DNA of 64,000 nucleotides from Serratia sp. Ag1 (GCF_000743355.1 NZ_JQEI01000011.1:121791-185790), one strand, 5' to 3'. Shown: positions 9,284 through 19,606, numbered from the stretch's first letter. Numbers and translations are program-made. The notes: generated by a model not told the origin, from the letters alone.

Positions 9284-10451
9284 TACAGCCCCCTTTTTTC
9301 ACCCGTCCCTGGCTGTCGTAAACGCCTTCCAGTTTCGGTTTATCTGTAGCAATGCCAGAGACCAGTGCCACATCGCTTCGAGTGACAAAAATCTGGGTGC
9401 GAAAGCACATGAAAACCGGGCTGCCGATGGGATATATTCCTTGCAGACCAATGTGATAATCGATGCTTGACTCATTCTGCGGCTGCACGTTTGCAGCCAA
9501 CAGTGAACCGCCTGGCTCTGAGCCGACCAAGGCATGAAGCACGTGGCCCCGGCGATAATAACCACCGCCATAGCAATAACTGTTACCGGCAAAATGGTGA
9601 GAAACCTCGGTGAGATAAAGCATGGCGATCTGCTCTGGCTGATCGCCTTTGCTATTGGCTGGCATGGTGCCGGTCAGCGCGTGGCCAGGCTCAGTATGGG
9701 TCGCGCCATGCTGTGCCAGCAGCGGCAGCGTGGTGCAACTGGCTGCAGAAGGGGCGTTGATCTGCCGAATCTCAAAGCCACATTGCCGTAGCTGTTGGCT
9801 GGCCTGCAGCAGGGTTTGCAGGTTAGGCGTCGGTAAGGTCTGCTGTTGTTGTGGATCCCACAGCAAGCACGGAAAATGGGTTACCCCTTGTAACCGTAGC
9901 CCCGGCATAGCGGCAATTTTCGCCGCCACCTCTGGCAGTTGCTCCAGCACAAAACCGGCCTCTTGCCCGGGATAAAGGAGATCGCCCTGCGCAAACACTT
10001 TCAGCATAACCGGTTGCACATAGTCCAGCCGCTGAGCCTGCTCAGCAATTTTCGCCGCTTTCTCCAGCGAGAAAACGGTGATCACCTCAGGCCGCTGTGC
10101 CAAGATCTGCGGGATCAGTTTATCGGGGATCTGGACCAGATGCCCCACGTGGCACAGCGGGACCCCGGCGGCGGACAGGTTCTGCGCCTCGCGAAAATCC
10201 ACCGCCACTACGCCACGATAACCCAGTGCCACCAAACGCTCAGCCAACCAAGGGTTACGGCCAATCTGTTTGGTCATAAGGTAGAGTTCAATGCCGCATG
10301 CCTGAGCCACCTGCAACAGTTGGCGGGCATTGGCAAGTACCCTATCAACATCAATCACATAGGTATCGGGCAAGATAAGCCCCTGAGCCCATAATTCCCT
10401 GGCTACACCAATCATCTTGGGGTTTTGCTTTTGCAGTGCGTTAATAAACAT
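9276..10451 (-). CDS. yhfX: YhfX-like alanine racemase-fold PLP enzyme
   Basis: 391 residues. N-terminal TIM-barrel domain of the alanine racemase type: [17 protein letters not shown] near residue 29 and the PLP Lys in [10 protein letters not shown] near 60, followed by a C-terminal beta domain. E. coli YhfX is the closest recalled relative and is uncharacterised. An 80-bp gap separates it from yhfY upstream; that gap holds an operator-like palindrome (10487-10515), so it may have its own promoter. Confidence 0.87.
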   Translation of the reverse strand: MFINALQKQNPKMIGVARELWAQGLILPDTYVIDVDRVLANARQLLQVAQACGIELYLMTKQIGRNPWLAERLVALGYRGVVAVDFREAQNLSAAGVPLCHVGHLVQIPDKLIPQILAQRPEVITVFSLEKAAKIAEQAQRLDYVQPVMLKVFAQGDLLYPGQEAGFVLEQLPEVAAKIAAMPGLRLQGVTHFPCLLWDPQQQQTLPTPNLQTLLQASQQLRQCGFEIRQINAPSAASCTTLPLLAQHGATHTEPGHALTGTMPANSKGDQPEQIAMLYLTEVSHHFAGNSYCYGGGYYRRGHVLHALVGSEPGGSLLAANVQPQNESSIDYHIGLQGIYPIGSPVFMCFRTQIFVTRSDVALVSGIATDKPKLEGVYDSQGRVKKGGCNG

Positions 10452-10486
10452 ATTTTCTCTTCTGCAGCCCTGACGATAATGATCGT

Positions 10487-10515
10487 TTTATATCTTCATT
10501 ATTATGAATATTTAA
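10487..10515. promoter_or_regulatory. Operator-like palindrome between yhfY and yhfX
   Basis: The left part TTTATATCTTCAT (10487-10499) and right part ATGAATATTTAA (10504-10515) are separated by 4 bp. The core TTCAT-N4-ATGAA and the flanking TATAT/ATATT echo the perfect palindrome in front of yhfZ (11831-11856), with one extra base in the left arm. Two copies of the same site in one operon point to a dedicated regulator, most simply YhfZ. Confidence 0.55.
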
Positions 10516-10531
10516 CCCATAAAATAAGATC

Positions 10532-10897
10532 TCAGTGCGGGTTGTGCGCCTGTAGCAAACTATAGAGATTCGCCAACAGATACCCTTCTTCATTGGGATG
10601 GGGTTGATGGCCCGACACCTGCAACAGATCCTGATGAATGAGCAAAACTTGCGGATAGATTTCTGCCTCGCAAATCTCACGTTGCAGCTCTTCATCCAAA
10701 GCCTGAATAACAATATTCTGCTTTGAACGCATCAGGGCACTGGCCATATGGGTCAACGCCATCACCCCCTGCTCATTACGCACCGGAATAGACCAACGGT
10801 TGTCCAATGCGTCAAGCACCCTCAACATGCCATCGCGTACTTCGCTATCAATCACGCCGCCTTGGCAAAGCAGCTGGAATCGTTGTTCCATATTCAT
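10532..10897 (-). CDS. yhfY: YhfY-like PRD-domain protein
   Basis: 121 residues, the size of a single PTS-regulation domain (PRD). A helical protein with a conserved-looking HMASAL segment near residue 50. E. coli YhfY is annotated as a PRD-containing protein next to yhfZ. It lies 3 bp after yhfZ on the same transcript. It may modulate YhfZ or sense substrate phosphorylation (inference). Confidence 0.82.
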   Translation of the reverse strand: MNMEQRFQLLCQGGVIDSEVRDGMLRVLDALDNRWSIPVRNEQGVMALTHMASALMRSKQNIVIQALDEELQREICEAEIYPQVLLIHQDLLQVSGHQPHPNEEGYLLANLYSLLQAHNPH

Positions 10898-10900
10898 CCC

Positions 10901-11806
10901 TCAGTAAACAGGCCTTATCTCACCCGCAACGACGCGTTGCTGGTGGAACAACAGGCTTTGTAGATCCACCATGGTGTATAACAACTGCTGCGTTTGCACA
11001 TCCTGATAGCGGGTCAGGATCACCGCCTCTGATGCGCTGGTAAAGCTCTCATCGCCGCTGAGGGGTTCGGTCATCAACCCCAGGCGGGTTAACTCTTCAT
11101 CGTCGTTCACGTTCCAGATCGCGGCATCAATATCACCGCAGATAATCTGTTTCAGGCATTCATGGTAAGAGATATCAACCAAGGTAATCGCCTGCCCAAC
11201 AAAGAATACGTCGGTCATGATCTTCTGATCCGCAGAGGCATTGTCTATCCCGACCCTGCGTATACCATCCCGTTCGCCAAGGCGATAAATCAGCCGGTGC
11301 TGCTCCGTGTAACTGTGTTCCCCCAACGACAACGCAATCTGCACCTGCTGTTGCTGCACATAACTTTCTGCGGCCAGTTTTGAGGTCACCGCCAGATCGT
11401 AAAGCCCGTTCAGCAGGCACTCAATGCGGATATCCGATCCCCGCATATGGGCAAAATAAAAAGGAATCTCTGCAAACTGGGCTTTTAACCCGCTGGCTAA
11501 TCCTTCATAGATCCGGGTATAAGGCAGTGGCATGGCACAAACAACGTTGCCGATATTCGCATGCTTGAGCAGTGCCTTATGATCGGCGGCGATAATAAAA
11601 CTGCCATTGCGCCCACGGCGTTCAACGGCTATCGCCCCAGCTTGTTCAAGGCTTTTTAACGCCCCTTGCATCAGGCCCACGGATAAACCACTTTCTTTAG
11701 CCAGGGCATCAATAGTTTTCAGCCTGCAACCGATCTGCTCAGTCAGCAGATAGCGGGCCAAGAACGCTTGGGCAATCCCCTCTTTTTTAATAAATTTATG
11801 GTTCAT
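10901..11806 (-). CDS. yhfZ: YhfZ-like transcriptional regulator
   Basis: 301 residues. An N-terminal winged helix-turn-helix (about residues 15-75; SGLSVGLMQGALKSLEQAG is the likely recognition region) is joined to a ligand-binding domain of the periplasmic-binding type (about 95-290). First gene of the yhf operon, so it probably autoregulates. A perfect inverted repeat lies just upstream of its start. Matches E. coli YhfZ in size and position. Confidence 0.85.
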   Translation of the reverse strand: MNHKFIKKEGIAQAFLARYLLTEQIGCRLKTIDALAKESGLSVGLMQGALKSLEQAGAIAVERRGRNGSFIIAADHKALLKHANIGNVVCAMPLPYTRIYEGLASGLKAQFAEIPFYFAHMRGSDIRIECLLNGLYDLAVTSKLAAESYVQQQQVQIALSLGEHSYTEQHRLIYRLGERDGIRRVGIDNASADQKIMTDVFFVGQAITLVDISYHECLKQIICGDIDAAIWNVNDDEELTRLGLMTEPLSGDESFTSASEAVILTRYQDVQTQQLLYTMVDLQSLLFHQQRVVAGEIRPVY

Positions 11807-11830
11807 TTTGCACTTTGCCGTTTGATTAGT

Positions 11831-11856
11831 TTTATATTCATAAAAATGAATATAAA
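11831..11856. promoter_or_regulatory. Perfect palindrome upstream of yhfZ, probable operator
   Basis: The arms TTTATATTCAT (11831-11841) and ATGAATATAAA (11846-11856) are perfect inverted repeats with a 4-bp spacer, 25 bp upstream of the yhfZ start codon. Its position overlaps where the promoter should be, which suggests repression by YhfZ. A degenerate copy lies at 10487-10515. Confidence 0.65.
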
Positions 11857-11941
11857 GGTCAACGCGAGAAAACTAAAAACCGGAGAGGTGTCACATTAGG
11901 GCCGCGTTCACGCCTTTTTAGCCCAAGGGCAATAAAACAAG

Positions 11942-12502
11942 TTAGCGCGCCAGCATTTTTGCCATATTAATCGCCTCGATAAGCTGCTGGCGATTGACTC
12001 GCGGTGAATTACCGTCTAAAAGACGCTGCCACAAGCCAATTGCCCGTTGATAATCTGCCTGCATGAAAGCGTCCGCAGCCAACAGCATCAAAGCTGATAC
12101 TTCGTCTTTGTCTATCTTGAGGGCTTTTTCGATATAGCTGGCCGCCTGCGGCGTGAGATGTTGCCCGGCCTGGTAATAAAGCACCGTCGCCAGCGCGGAA
12201 TACAGCTCAGGGTTGCTGCCCCGCAACGCCAATGCCTGCTGATAAGCTTTGAGTGCCGAGTCAAAATTATCCGTGTAGAGATAATATTCACCCAATTGCG
12301 CCCATAGCACACTGTCTTGCGGAGTTTGGCGGAGTTTTTGCTGGAGCTGAATCAGTTGCTTCTCAGTCTGCTGTGGTGGGGTGAGGCTCTGCACCTGCTG
12401 CTGAGCCAAGAGGTTTGCCGGGCGACCGCTGGCAAGATACAGGCTAACCGCGATCATCAACACCAAACCGATACACAGCAGTTGAAAACGGTGCGGTTTC
12501 AT
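11942..12502 (-). CDS. nrfG: NrfG, TPR subunit of the nitrite-reductase haem lyase
   Basis: 186 residues from the ATG at 12502, which overlaps the nrfF stop by 4 bp; a longer frame to 12568 is less likely. One N-terminal membrane anchor (residues 6-26), then TPR repeats (for example [21 protein letters not shown] near 70-90). Together with NrfE and NrfF it attaches the special haem to the CWSCK site of NrfA; NrfG recognises the apo-NrfA C-terminus (established in E. coli). Last gene of the nrf operon. Confidence 0.93.
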   Translation of the reverse strand: MKPHRFQLLCIGLVLMIAVSLYLASGRPANLLAQQQVQSLTPPQQTEKQLIQLQQKLRQTPQDSVLWAQLGEYYLYTDNFDSALKAYQQALALRGSNPELYSALATVLYYQAGQHLTPQAASYIEKALKIDKDEVSALMLLAADAFMQADYQRAIGLWQRLLDGNSPRVNRQQLIEAINMAKMLAR

Positions 12503-12885
12503 CGCTTGCTCCTGCTGCGCCACAGTACCAGCACGATCGTCAACAGCATCAGCGGCGGTAATCCCCACAGGATCAGCGTTGAGGCTTCTAACGCCGGTTG
12601 ATAGCGCACAAAATTACCGTAGCGCGCGGTCATAAAACCCATGATCTCGCTTGCCGTTTTACCCTGCTCTGCCATGGCAAAAACCTCATGACGCATGGCA
12701 ACCGCCGCTGGTGCATTCGACTCCAACAGGTTCTGATTCTGGCACTGCGGGCAACGTATTTTAGCCGCCACCGACAAAGCCCGATCTTGCACGACTGGCG
12801 AGGAGAATGCCCAGGTATCAACCACCTGCGCCCATAACGGCCATGCTAAACCGCACAGCAACAGTAAAGTGGCTAATCTGCGCAT
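12499..12885 (-). CDS. nrfF: NrfF, CcmH-like thioredox subunit of the haem lyase
   Basis: 128 residues from the ATG at 12885. Signal peptide (ALWAQ at about residue 20), then the redox motif [14 protein letters not shown] that keeps the haem-binding cysteines of the apocytochrome reduced, and a C-terminal membrane helix ([19 protein letters not shown]). Homologue of CcmH, dedicated to NrfA. It overlaps nrfE by 13 bp and nrfG by 4 bp. Confidence 0.93.
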   Translation of the reverse strand: MRRLATLLLLCGLAWPLWAQVVDTWAFSSPVVQDRALSVAAKIRCPQCQNQNLLESNAPAAVAMRHEVFAMAEQGKTASEIMGFMTARYGNFVRYQPALEASTLILWGLPPLMLLTIVLVLWRSRSKR

Positions 12886-14552
12886 GGCTTCCTCCTCTGC
12901 CAACTTGCGGCCAACACGCCGATGATCATCAGTGCGCCGCCCCACCAGATCCAACGGATACCGGTCTGCACATAAAACCGCATGGCGTAGCGATTCTCTC
13001 CGCTCTTTTCCCCCATCACCACGTACCAGTCGTGTAACAGGCCCCAATCAATGCCCGGTTCAAACATCTGCTGTCGACGCGCGGTGTAAAAACGCCGTTC
13101 AGGCCGGAGTTGGCTCACTGCGTTCCCTTGCTGTGAAACCTCAATCACCGCCTGCTCACTGGTAAAGTTGCCGTGCGCCTGCAGTTCGATCGAGCGAAAC
13201 GCGAATTCATAACCCGCCAGCGTCACCGTTTCCCCTACCGCCACATTCTGGCTGATCTCATGCTTTTGCAACGTGGAGCACAGGATCCCCAAAGCCACCA
13301 ACAGCACGCCACTGTGTGCAATCCACTGCGGGAGTTGGCGGCGGAAGCCACTCAAACACATCAAGATCAGCGCGAGTAAACCAAAAGGCAGCAGAACCAG
13401 ATTGAAGTAAGGCGCACCAACGGAAATCTGCCCCCAGCCGAATAGCCGGTATAGCATCGGGTAGAGCGTGCCAATCAGGACGATCAGTGCGGCTGAACTG
13501 AACAGTAACAAAGCTGCCAACAGCACAGAGGGAGCTGGTGGCACAGGCCGCTCACCACGGTGAGCACGCAAGGCGTAGATCAGGAAAGAGGCTCCACTCA
13601 GGAACACAAACAGCACAAACAACGGTAACGCCCGCTGTTCATCCAGTGCAAAAGCATGCACCGAGAGCAGGACGCCGGAGCGCACAATCAAGGTTCCCAA
13701 CAGGCTGAGCACAAAAGTCGCGAGCGTGAGCAGCAGCGACCAATGCCGCAACCCGCCAGTGCGCTGGCTGACGGCCAAACTGTGCAGCAGCGCCGTTGCC
13801 GTCAACCAAGGCAGTAAAGACGCGTTCTCTACCGGATCCCAGAACCACCAGCCGCCCCAGCCCAGTTCACTGTAGGCCCACCAGGAACCCAGGATGATCC
13901 CGGCAGTGAGAAAGCACCAGGCAGGATTGGCCCAACGCTGGCATTGCCCGGCAATCTGGGCGCTAAACTCACCGTTGAGTAAAGCCGCCAACATCAATGC
14001 GCTACAGACGGCAAACCCGGCATAGCCGAGATACAACAAGGGTGGATGCAGGATCAGCCCGATGTGTTGCAGCATCGGGTTCAAATCGCGCCCTTCAACG
14101 GCTGGGGGGAAAATGCGGACGAAAGGATCGGAAAACAACAGTATGAATACCAGAAAACAGCCGATAATCAGCGCCAGAATAGCCAACGTCCTACCCGCCA
14201 GCGGATCCTGCGGTTTACTGCCCAGAGCAAAGCTGGCAGCCCATCCGCTTAGGCACAGTAACCAAAGCAGCAATGAGCCTTCGTGGCCGCCCCACAACGC
14301 CGCAGTTTTAAGCCAGCCAGACAGTTGCCGGTGCCCATGCTGGGCCACATACATCACAGAAAAATCATCGCGTAAAAACAGCAGCAGCAGAATAGCGAAT
14401 GCCAACGCCACCAGCGTAAATATCGCCAGGATCCAGCCGCGCACCGGCAATCGCACTCTACGCGCAAACAGCGTCACGCCAGACATCAGCAATGACGCTA
14501 CACAAGCCAGCAACAAAGCACCAAAACCCAACTCGGGTAACCACAACAGCAC
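12873..14552 (-). CDS. nrfE: NrfE, CcmF-like cytochrome c haem lyase
   Basis: 559 residues, close to E. coli NrfE (552). Polytopic inner-membrane protein with the tryptophan-rich WWD haem-handling motif WGGWWFWDPVENASLLPWL near residues 230-248 and conserved His in periplasmic loops (LILHPPLLYLGYAG). Attaches haem to the Lys-containing CWSCK motif of NrfA together with NrfF and NrfG. It lies 31 bp after nrfD. Confidence 0.95.
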   Translation of the reverse strand: MLLWLPELGFGALLLACVASLLMSGVTLFARRVRLPVRGWILAIFTLVALAFAILLLLFLRDDFSVMYVAQHGHRQLSGWLKTAALWGGHEGSLLLWLLCLSGWAASFALGSKPQDPLAGRTLAILALIIGCFLVFILLFSDPFVRIFPPAVEGRDLNPMLQHIGLILHPPLLYLGYAGFAVCSALMLAALLNGEFSAQIAGQCQRWANPAWCFLTAGIILGSWWAYSELGWGGWWFWDPVENASLLPWLTATALLHSLAVSQRTGGLRHWSLLLTLATFVLSLLGTLIVRSGVLLSVHAFALDEQRALPLFVLFVFLSGASFLIYALRAHRGERPVPPAPSVLLAALLLFSSAALIVLIGTLYPMLYRLFGWGQISVGAPYFNLVLLPFGLLALILMCLSGFRRQLPQWIAHSGVLLVALGILCSTLQKHEISQNVAVGETVTLAGYEFAFRSIELQAHGNFTSEQAVIEVSQQGNAVSQLRPERRFYTARRQQMFEPGIDWGLLHDWYVVMGEKSGENRYAMRFYVQTGIRWIWWGGALMIIGVLAASWQRRKPCAD

Positions 14553-14583
14553 GCTTACCGCCTTATTTCGCTGCCAACGTTAT

Positions 14584-15531
14584 TCAAGCGACCGTCATTT
14601 GCCCGGCATACAAGATGAAATAGCGCAGCAGCAGCACACCACACAGGCTGCTGCCGCTGATCAGCAGGATGTGAGATTGTGCCTTGCCCCAGCCTAACGC
14701 TTTCAACAACAGCGGAAACAGGAGCCCGATGCCCACCACGCCCAACCAGAACCACCAGGCCCAGAACCCGCCGCCCAGCGCTGCCGACAGCGCACGTAAC
14801 TTGCCGTCATCCCCCAACCCCAGGCCGATAAAGAAAGCGGCCATCAGGAAAATTTCCAGCCAGACCACCGGGGTTTCTACCCGGTGCAGGAAACTCACTT
14901 CCTTGCCGTGTAAATCCGCCTTCGGGCCAAAGACAAAGGCTAACAGCGCCACCGCGATCCCGGATGAAACCCCCGAGAGCAAAAACAGTGCCGGTAACAA
15001 CGGATTATTAAGCATCGGGTAGGATTTCAACGCGGAAAGCAGGAACCCGGTATACGCCCCCAGCAACACGGCCAGCACTATCAGCAGTGTTTCAAGCGGG
15101 CGCAAGAATGGCAGCAAGCGCGCCAACAGGTTGGGGATCAGCGTCAACTTCGGTAACCAGCGCTGCTGCAGCGCAGCCACTTCGTCACGGAAGATCAGCG
15201 CCAGCCAGATCACCAGCACCAGCGTATACACCTGAAACAACATGACGCCCATCGACATCACCGAGGTGAAGCTGTAATGAAACATCAGTTTCCAGAAGGT
15301 CCACGGGCGCGTCAGATGGAAAATCAGGATCACCAACCCCAGTACGATCGAACTGGGGGCAATCCACAAGGTTGTACGCATGATACGGCTGCGAGAAGTG
15401 CCCTCGCGCGGATGGTAACGGCGCAGCAGAATGCTCAAGGTCACCAGGCCAGCAGAAATCCCAATCAGAAACAGGTAAATCGCGATCGGCCAGTCCCAGA
15501 CTAGAGAGTCAAAATGAAACGCAGAGGTCAT
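14584..15531 (-). CDS. nrfD: NrfD, membrane quinol dehydrogenase subunit
   Basis: 315 residues with eight hydrophobic segments. Member of the NrfD/PsrC family: the N-terminus (FDSLVWDWPIAIYLFLIGIS) and the bundle of paired helices are typical. Oxidises menaquinol in the inner membrane and hands electrons through NrfC and NrfB to NrfA. Its start overlaps the nrfC stop by 4 bp. Confidence 0.95.
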   Translation of the reverse strand: MTSAFHFDSLVWDWPIAIYLFLIGISAGLVTLSILLRRYHPREGTSRSRIMRTTLWIAPSSIVLGLVILIFHLTRPWTFWKLMFHYSFTSVMSMGVMLFQVYTLVLVIWLALIFRDEVAALQQRWLPKLTLIPNLLARLLPFLRPLETLLIVLAVLLGAYTGFLLSALKSYPMLNNPLLPALFLLSGVSSGIAVALLAFVFGPKADLHGKEVSFLHRVETPVVWLEIFLMAAFFIGLGLGDDGKLRALSAALGGGFWAWWFWLGVVGIGLLFPLLLKALGWGKAQSHILLISGSSLCGVLLLRYFILYAGQMTVA

Positions 15532-16199
15532 TGACTTATCTCCCCATATTTAAAAGGCACGCGATACACTTTTGGCCGGGTACCCAGCGCAATTTTGTAG
15601 CGGTAAGTCGTGGTCTGCCCCAACAGACGCGAGATCTCACTGTTGGGATCGTCGAGATTACCAAAGGTCAATGCCTGGGTCGGGCAAGACAGCACGCAGG
15701 CCGGTTGTTTGCCCTGGCGCAAATTGGTTTTGCGGCAAAAATCGCATTTATCCGCCGTTTTGCTGACCGGGTGAATAAATCGCACCCGATACGGGCAGGC
15801 AGCAATGCAATATTGGCAACCAACGCAAAGATCGGGGTTAACATCGACAATCCCACTGGCCGCATCGCGGAATGACGCCCCGGTTGGGCAGACATCTACG
15901 CAGGGTGCGTCGTCGCAATGCTGGCAGGAGTGGCGGAAAAATCGGTACTTAACGTCAGGAAAGTTGCCGATCGGATCGCTGCGGATAATCGTCAGGCGCG
16001 AAACACCCTCTGGCACCAAGTTGACCTCCCGGCAGGCATCCATACAGGCAGTGCAGCCGATGCAGCGTGACTCGTCATGCACCATGCCGTAGCGCACACC
16101 ATTCACGTTCATCGTGCGCGCCAGCACTTTTTCCGCAGCAACCGACGTCACCGCCAAAGCACCTATACCGGCAATAAAACGGCGTCGTGAGCAGCTCAT
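15528..16199 (-). CDS. nrfC: NrfC, four-cluster iron-sulfur subunit
   Basis: 223 residues. Twin-arginine signal with SRRRFIAG at residues 4-11. Four cysteine groups follow: [41 protein letters not shown] and CDFCRKT with CVLSCPTQA, giving four [4Fe-4S] clusters as in the NrfC/DmsB family. Periplasmic electron carrier between NrfD and NrfB. It overlaps nrfB by 4 bp. Confidence 0.96.
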   Translation of the reverse strand: MSCSRRRFIAGIGALAVTSVAAEKVLARTMNVNGVRYGMVHDESRCIGCTACMDACREVNLVPEGVSRLTIIRSDPIGNFPDVKYRFFRHSCQHCDDAPCVDVCPTGASFRDAASGIVDVNPDLCVGCQYCIAACPYRVRFIHPVSKTADKCDFCRKTNLRQGKQPACVLSCPTQALTFGNLDDPNSEISRLLGQTTTYRYKIALGTRPKVYRVPFKYGEISQ

Positions 16200-16771
16200 G
16201 GCTGCTCCTTACCCAGCCGCACGGCTGCTGGATTAAATGCCGGATCATCCTGTTGCTGACGGTGGCAATCCACGCAGATCTGTATCCGCCCTTTATCACT
16301 CAAGCTCTGCATTTTATCCTGCTGTGGATGTAGCTGATGGCAACTGGCGCAGGTGACTTTAGCCAGGTGAACATCATGCGGCCAAAACGCTTTTTGCAGC
16401 GCCTCGGGCAAATGGCAAGACATGCAGACGCTATTTTGCGTTTCCACACCATACATCGGCTCATTGAAGCGCATCACATCTTTCACCCCTTCACGGTGCA
16501 GCGGTGAAGGATTGCCGTGGCAGTTAGTGCAAGTTACCGGCAGCTGGTTATTCGGGTTGATAGCATCAGCATGCTTGCCATGCATGGCACTTTGCTGCGG
16601 CTTGTGGCAACGCAAACAGGCATCATCGGGGTTACGTTGTAACGTTACCTCGGCACTTTTCGGTTGCACCACTGGGCTATCCGTCTGGGCTGATACCGGT
16701 AATACTGTCAGCCAAAGGCTGCAAGCCAGCACCCCGGTAGTTAATAACGAACGCAGTACGTTCATATTCAC
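16196..16771 (-). CDS. nrfB: NrfB, pentahaem cytochrome c
   Basis: 191 residues with a Sec signal peptide (VLPVSAQ near residue 28). Five CxxCH haem sites can be counted: CLRCH, CTNCH, CMSCH, CASCH and CVDCH. Periplasmic electron donor to NrfA. It follows nrfA by 36 bp. Confidence 0.96.
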   Translation of the reverse strand: MNMNVLRSLLTTGVLACSLWLTVLPVSAQTDSPVVQPKSAEVTLQRNPDDACLRCHKPQQSAMHGKHADAINPNNQLPVTCTNCHGNPSPLHREGVKDVMRFNEPMYGVETQNSVCMSCHLPEALQKAFWPHDVHLAKVTCASCHQLHPQQDKMQSLSDKGRIQICVDCHRQQQDDPAFNPAAVRLGKEQP

Positions 16772-16807
16772 TCCATCTCTTTACGCCCCGCGCACGGGGC
16801 GGTAGGG

Positions 16808-18241
16808 TTATTGGCTGAGTCGCCCGGCTTTACGCGCCTGCTCATCCCACTGCGGTACCACCGTCTTGAGGAATTCCTGCTTTTCAGCATTGAGCTGCGG
16901 CATATCCATACCCAAGGCCAACTGTGCTTTTTGCTTGGTAGAAATATCCGGCAACGGGATTTCGTGGCTGATGCCTTTGGTCGCCAGCAAACGAGCCAGT
17001 TTGGTGCGGGCCTGAGCAGCCTGATCGAGTGCGGTGCCCAACACCCGCAGCGCAACGTCCGGGGCGTGCATCTGGATACCGTGTGACGCAATGGCATAAT
17101 CCCAGCGCCATTGCGCATGGCGGATATCCAGCAGGATCGGTTTCATCTCAGCTTCGGTTGCACCCGCATCCCACGCGGCTTTCGCTTCAAAGTGTGCATG
17201 CACCAGTTGATCTTCAACCTTCAGCTTGATCTCAGTGATGTCTTTTTTGCGCTTGGCCACAATCCCTTGCAGGCTGGCTTTATCCTGGGTATGGCAGGTG
17301 GCACAGGTTTTCTCAAAGTTATCGAATGGGTTGCCGATTTTATGATCGGTATAGATTTTGCCTTGTGCGTTTTGCACTTTCGGCATGTGGCAGTCGATAC
17401 AGGTCACATTGTTCTGGCCATGAATGCCCACCCGCCAGGTTTCATATTCTGGATGCTGGGCTTTGATCATAGGCGCTTTGGACAACGGATTGGTCCAGTC
17501 TGAAAACGCGATATTGTCGTAATAGGCTTCCATATCATCGACGGTCGTGCCTTTATCCCAAGGGAACTTCACCGCTTTATCTTTGCCATCAAAATAGTAT
17601 TCAACGTGGCACTGCCCACACACCATGGCTTGCTGATCGAGACGCCCCGCTTTATCAAACGGCTTGCCGATTGCCTCCATCGCCCGGGCAGCGTAGGGGC
17701 GAGAAAGCGTCAACGCCGGTTTGCCCTCGGCAAATTCTGCTGAGGCGGTATTATGGCAATCCGCACAACCGAGGTTGTTGACAATTTCCGGGCCGCCGCG
17801 AGCCCATTTGCCATGGAAATACCCCTCTTCACCCTGCTCGTTGATCATTCTGGCTACGTCAGGGCTTTTACAGCTCCAGCAAGCCATCGGCAGTGGCCCA
17901 TCTTCGGCGGTTTTCGGCGCACCCGTGCGCAGCGTCTCACGCACATCGGTCAGCGCATAGGAGTGACCGCGTGGTTTGTTGTAATCCTTGGCAAATGGAT
18001 ATCCGGCCCAGAGGATCACCAGACGCGGGTCTTCTGCCAAGGCATCAACCTGCTCAGACTGCTCTGACGTGGCTTTCCATGATTGGTATTGATCGGGGTG
18101 AGGCGTAGCGAACTTTTCGTTTTTGGCTTCGATCTTCTGCGGCACTGGGGCGTTGGTGGCATCGGCTTGCACCGCAAGCGAAACAAGACCAGCACAGATC
18201 CCTGTCAGAAGGACTGCAAATATATTGCTTACCTTAGTCAT
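16808..18241 (-). CDS. nrfA: NrfA, pentahaem cytochrome c nitrite reductase
   Basis: 477 residues from the ATG at 18241, chosen because GGATGGGA sits 5-6 nt upstream; ATGs at 18247 and 18256 are alternatives. The active-site haem motif CWSCK is near residue 120, and four normal CxxCH sites follow (CADCH, CGQCH, CIDCH, CATCH). Near-identical blocks to E. coli NrfA, such as [19 protein letters not shown], are visible. Periplasmic six-electron reduction of nitrite to ammonium. First gene of a complete seven-gene nrf operon in the E. coli gene order. Confidence 0.97.
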   Translation of the reverse strand: MTKVSNIFAVLLTGICAGLVSLAVQADATNAPVPQKIEAKNEKFATPHPDQYQSWKATSEQSEQVDALAEDPRLVILWAGYPFAKDYNKPRGHSYALTDVRETLRTGAPKTAEDGPLPMACWSCKSPDVARMINEQGEEGYFHGKWARGGPEIVNNLGCADCHNTASAEFAEGKPALTLSRPYAARAMEAIGKPFDKAGRLDQQAMVCGQCHVEYYFDGKDKAVKFPWDKGTTVDDMEAYYDNIAFSDWTNPLSKAPMIKAQHPEYETWRVGIHGQNNVTCIDCHMPKVQNAQGKIYTDHKIGNPFDNFEKTCATCHTQDKASLQGIVAKRKKDITEIKLKVEDQLVHAHFEAKAAWDAGATEAEMKPILLDIRHAQWRWDYAIASHGIQMHAPDVALRVLGTALDQAAQARTKLARLLATKGISHEIPLPDISTKQKAQLALGMDMPQLNAEKQEFLKTVVPQWDEQARKAGRLSQ

Positions 18242-18360
18242 AAGCATCCCATCCATTTAGCCCGCTTGGTAGCGACGGCTTAATTAGTTATTAGATCCAC
18301 GAAGGACATATTATCGGTATTGCACGCCCGCTATGGATAACATAAGCCCTATAAAAATTG

Positions 18361-18374
18361 TTGTCTTTAATCAA
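18361..18374 (-). promoter_or_regulatory. Candidate FNR site upstream of nrfA
   Basis: On the minus strand TTGATTAAAGACAA has one perfect FNR half-site (TTGAT) and a right half that departs from the consensus ATCAA at two positions, with the correct 4-bp spacer. It lies about 120 bp before the nrfA start. FNR activation of nrf is established in E. coli; the assignment here is by eye. Nothing else clear is seen between 18257 and 18519. Confidence 0.35.
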
Positions 18375-18518
18375 GTTAAGAGGGCTAATTGAAAACTTCG
18401 ATTGATTTTTGTGAGGTAACGCAAGATGACCGGATAAACATAATTAGAAAGGAAATACGTTAGTTCAAGCAGAGAGCCACAGCATAAAAAATAATTTATA
18501 TATATCAGTTGGTTGAGA

Positions 18519-18553
18519 ATTAACGGCCCCAAGGTTTATGGGGCGTTAATTTT
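18519..18553. terminator. Hairpin between the end of the biosynthetic operon and nrfA
   Basis: TTAACGGCCCC (18520-18530) pairs with GGGGCGTTAA (18540-18549) with one bulge. It is followed by TTTTG on the plus side. It lies 60 bp beyond the last gene of the large minus-strand operon and upstream of nrfA, so it could insulate the two units, although the T-run is weak in the minus direction. Confidence 0.45.
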
Positions 18554-18610
18554 GTATTACATTATTTTTTCTGAATATCACCATAGATGTAATTATTACA
18601 TATTCACCCA

Positions 18611-19606
18611 TCAGGTTTCGCGCTTCTTAAATTCCTCATAGCGGAAACACATATCACAAGACATAAGAAACTCATTATGCCAGTGCCAATAAACGTGTAA
18701 AAAACAATAACCCATAAGAGGTAATAAACAGAATGAAAAGTAGACTTCAAAGGGTACAGCCAAATTTAATAACGCCAATATAATACTGACGAAAGCAATC
18801 CATCCAAACTGGATCACCGACAAGAACAGCATTCTGACCATGAACGGTATTCTATACAGTGAGTTGAAGGGCAGAGCTGGGGAGAAGTTGAAATCAACCT
18901 CCTTTAGAAACATGCGCCCAAGAAATATATATCTCTTTGATAAATAAACAAAAATAAGATTAACCGCCAAAACAATAGCACAAAGGATCAGCATGGCAAT
19001 CATCAGCTTCGCAGAGAAGAAACCGTTGCTTAAAGAGAAGTCTGGGTTAGTTTTTAACGGGCTGATTGATAGCAGATTGATTGCCGTGCTTAACAAAATA
19101 TAGTCACTGACATAGCGATAGAGGCTGCTGTACTTCACCACACTCGGAACGGCATTGATCACCTGCTTGATGTAGATCGGCCTGACGCTTCTGTACACGC
19201 AGTAAATAAACAGTGGTGATATGAGAAACAGGCAAAGGACGCTGTAAAGTGCAGACGGTAACAGTAAACTCAGCTTAACGATCAGCCAAAATACCAGAAC
19301 AGACATTGTGCTGATAACAATTGGGCGTGAGAGGAAAGCTTCAAATTTTAAACATGTTTTACCTGAAAAACGGTCAATATCAACACGTCCGATCACATAA
19401 CTATATGCCCAATAGGCTTTTAAATCATAAATAATATTAAACAGTGTGATTGCCAGAATCGCACTGATTAACCACGCATCATGGTGCGTGACAGAGTAGC
19501 CATTATTTCTCCAATAGAACCCCAGCACAATGAACAGGAGCAAATAGAAAAAGGGAACCGTTCTTCTATCCTGGAAACGGATAAATGTTAAATAATTTGG
19601 GATCAT
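18611..19606 (-). CDS. Polytopic membrane protein at the end of the polyketide/TPS operon
   Basis: 331 residues, not recognised. About seven or eight hydrophobic helices: about residues 16-32, 44-60, a long double segment 94-140, 200-225 and three near 262-310. Soluble parts are small and rich in aromatic residues. The pair HH in SVTHHDAW (near 39-42) could be catalytic or simply topological. Its start overlaps the acyltransferase stop by 4 bp, so it is translationally coupled. From context it may be an acyl- or lipid-transferring membrane enzyme or a transporter partner; this is inference only. AT-rich like the rest of the cluster. Confidence 0.75.
   Translation of the reverse strand: MIPNYLTFIRFQDRRTVPFFYLLLFIVLGFYWRNNGYSVTHHDAWLISAILAITLFNIIYDLKAYWAYSYVIGRVDIDRFSGKTCLKFEAFLSRPIVISTMSVLVFWLIVKLSLLLPSALYSVLCLFLISPLFIYCVYRSVRPIYIKQVINAVPSVVKYSSLYRYVSDYILLSTAINLLSISPLKTNPDFSLSNGFFSAKLMIAMLILCAIVLAVNLIFVYLSKRYIFLGRMFLKEVDFNFSPALPFNSLYRIPFMVRMLFLSVIQFGWIAFVSIILALLNLAVPFEVYFSFCLLPLMGYCFLHVYWHWHNEFLMSCDMCFRYEEFKKRET

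Noticed and set aside
12499..13047. Extended nrfF start at 13047
   Set aside because: The extra 54 residues are the antiframe of the nrfE 3' end and lie before a clear signal peptide starting at 12885.
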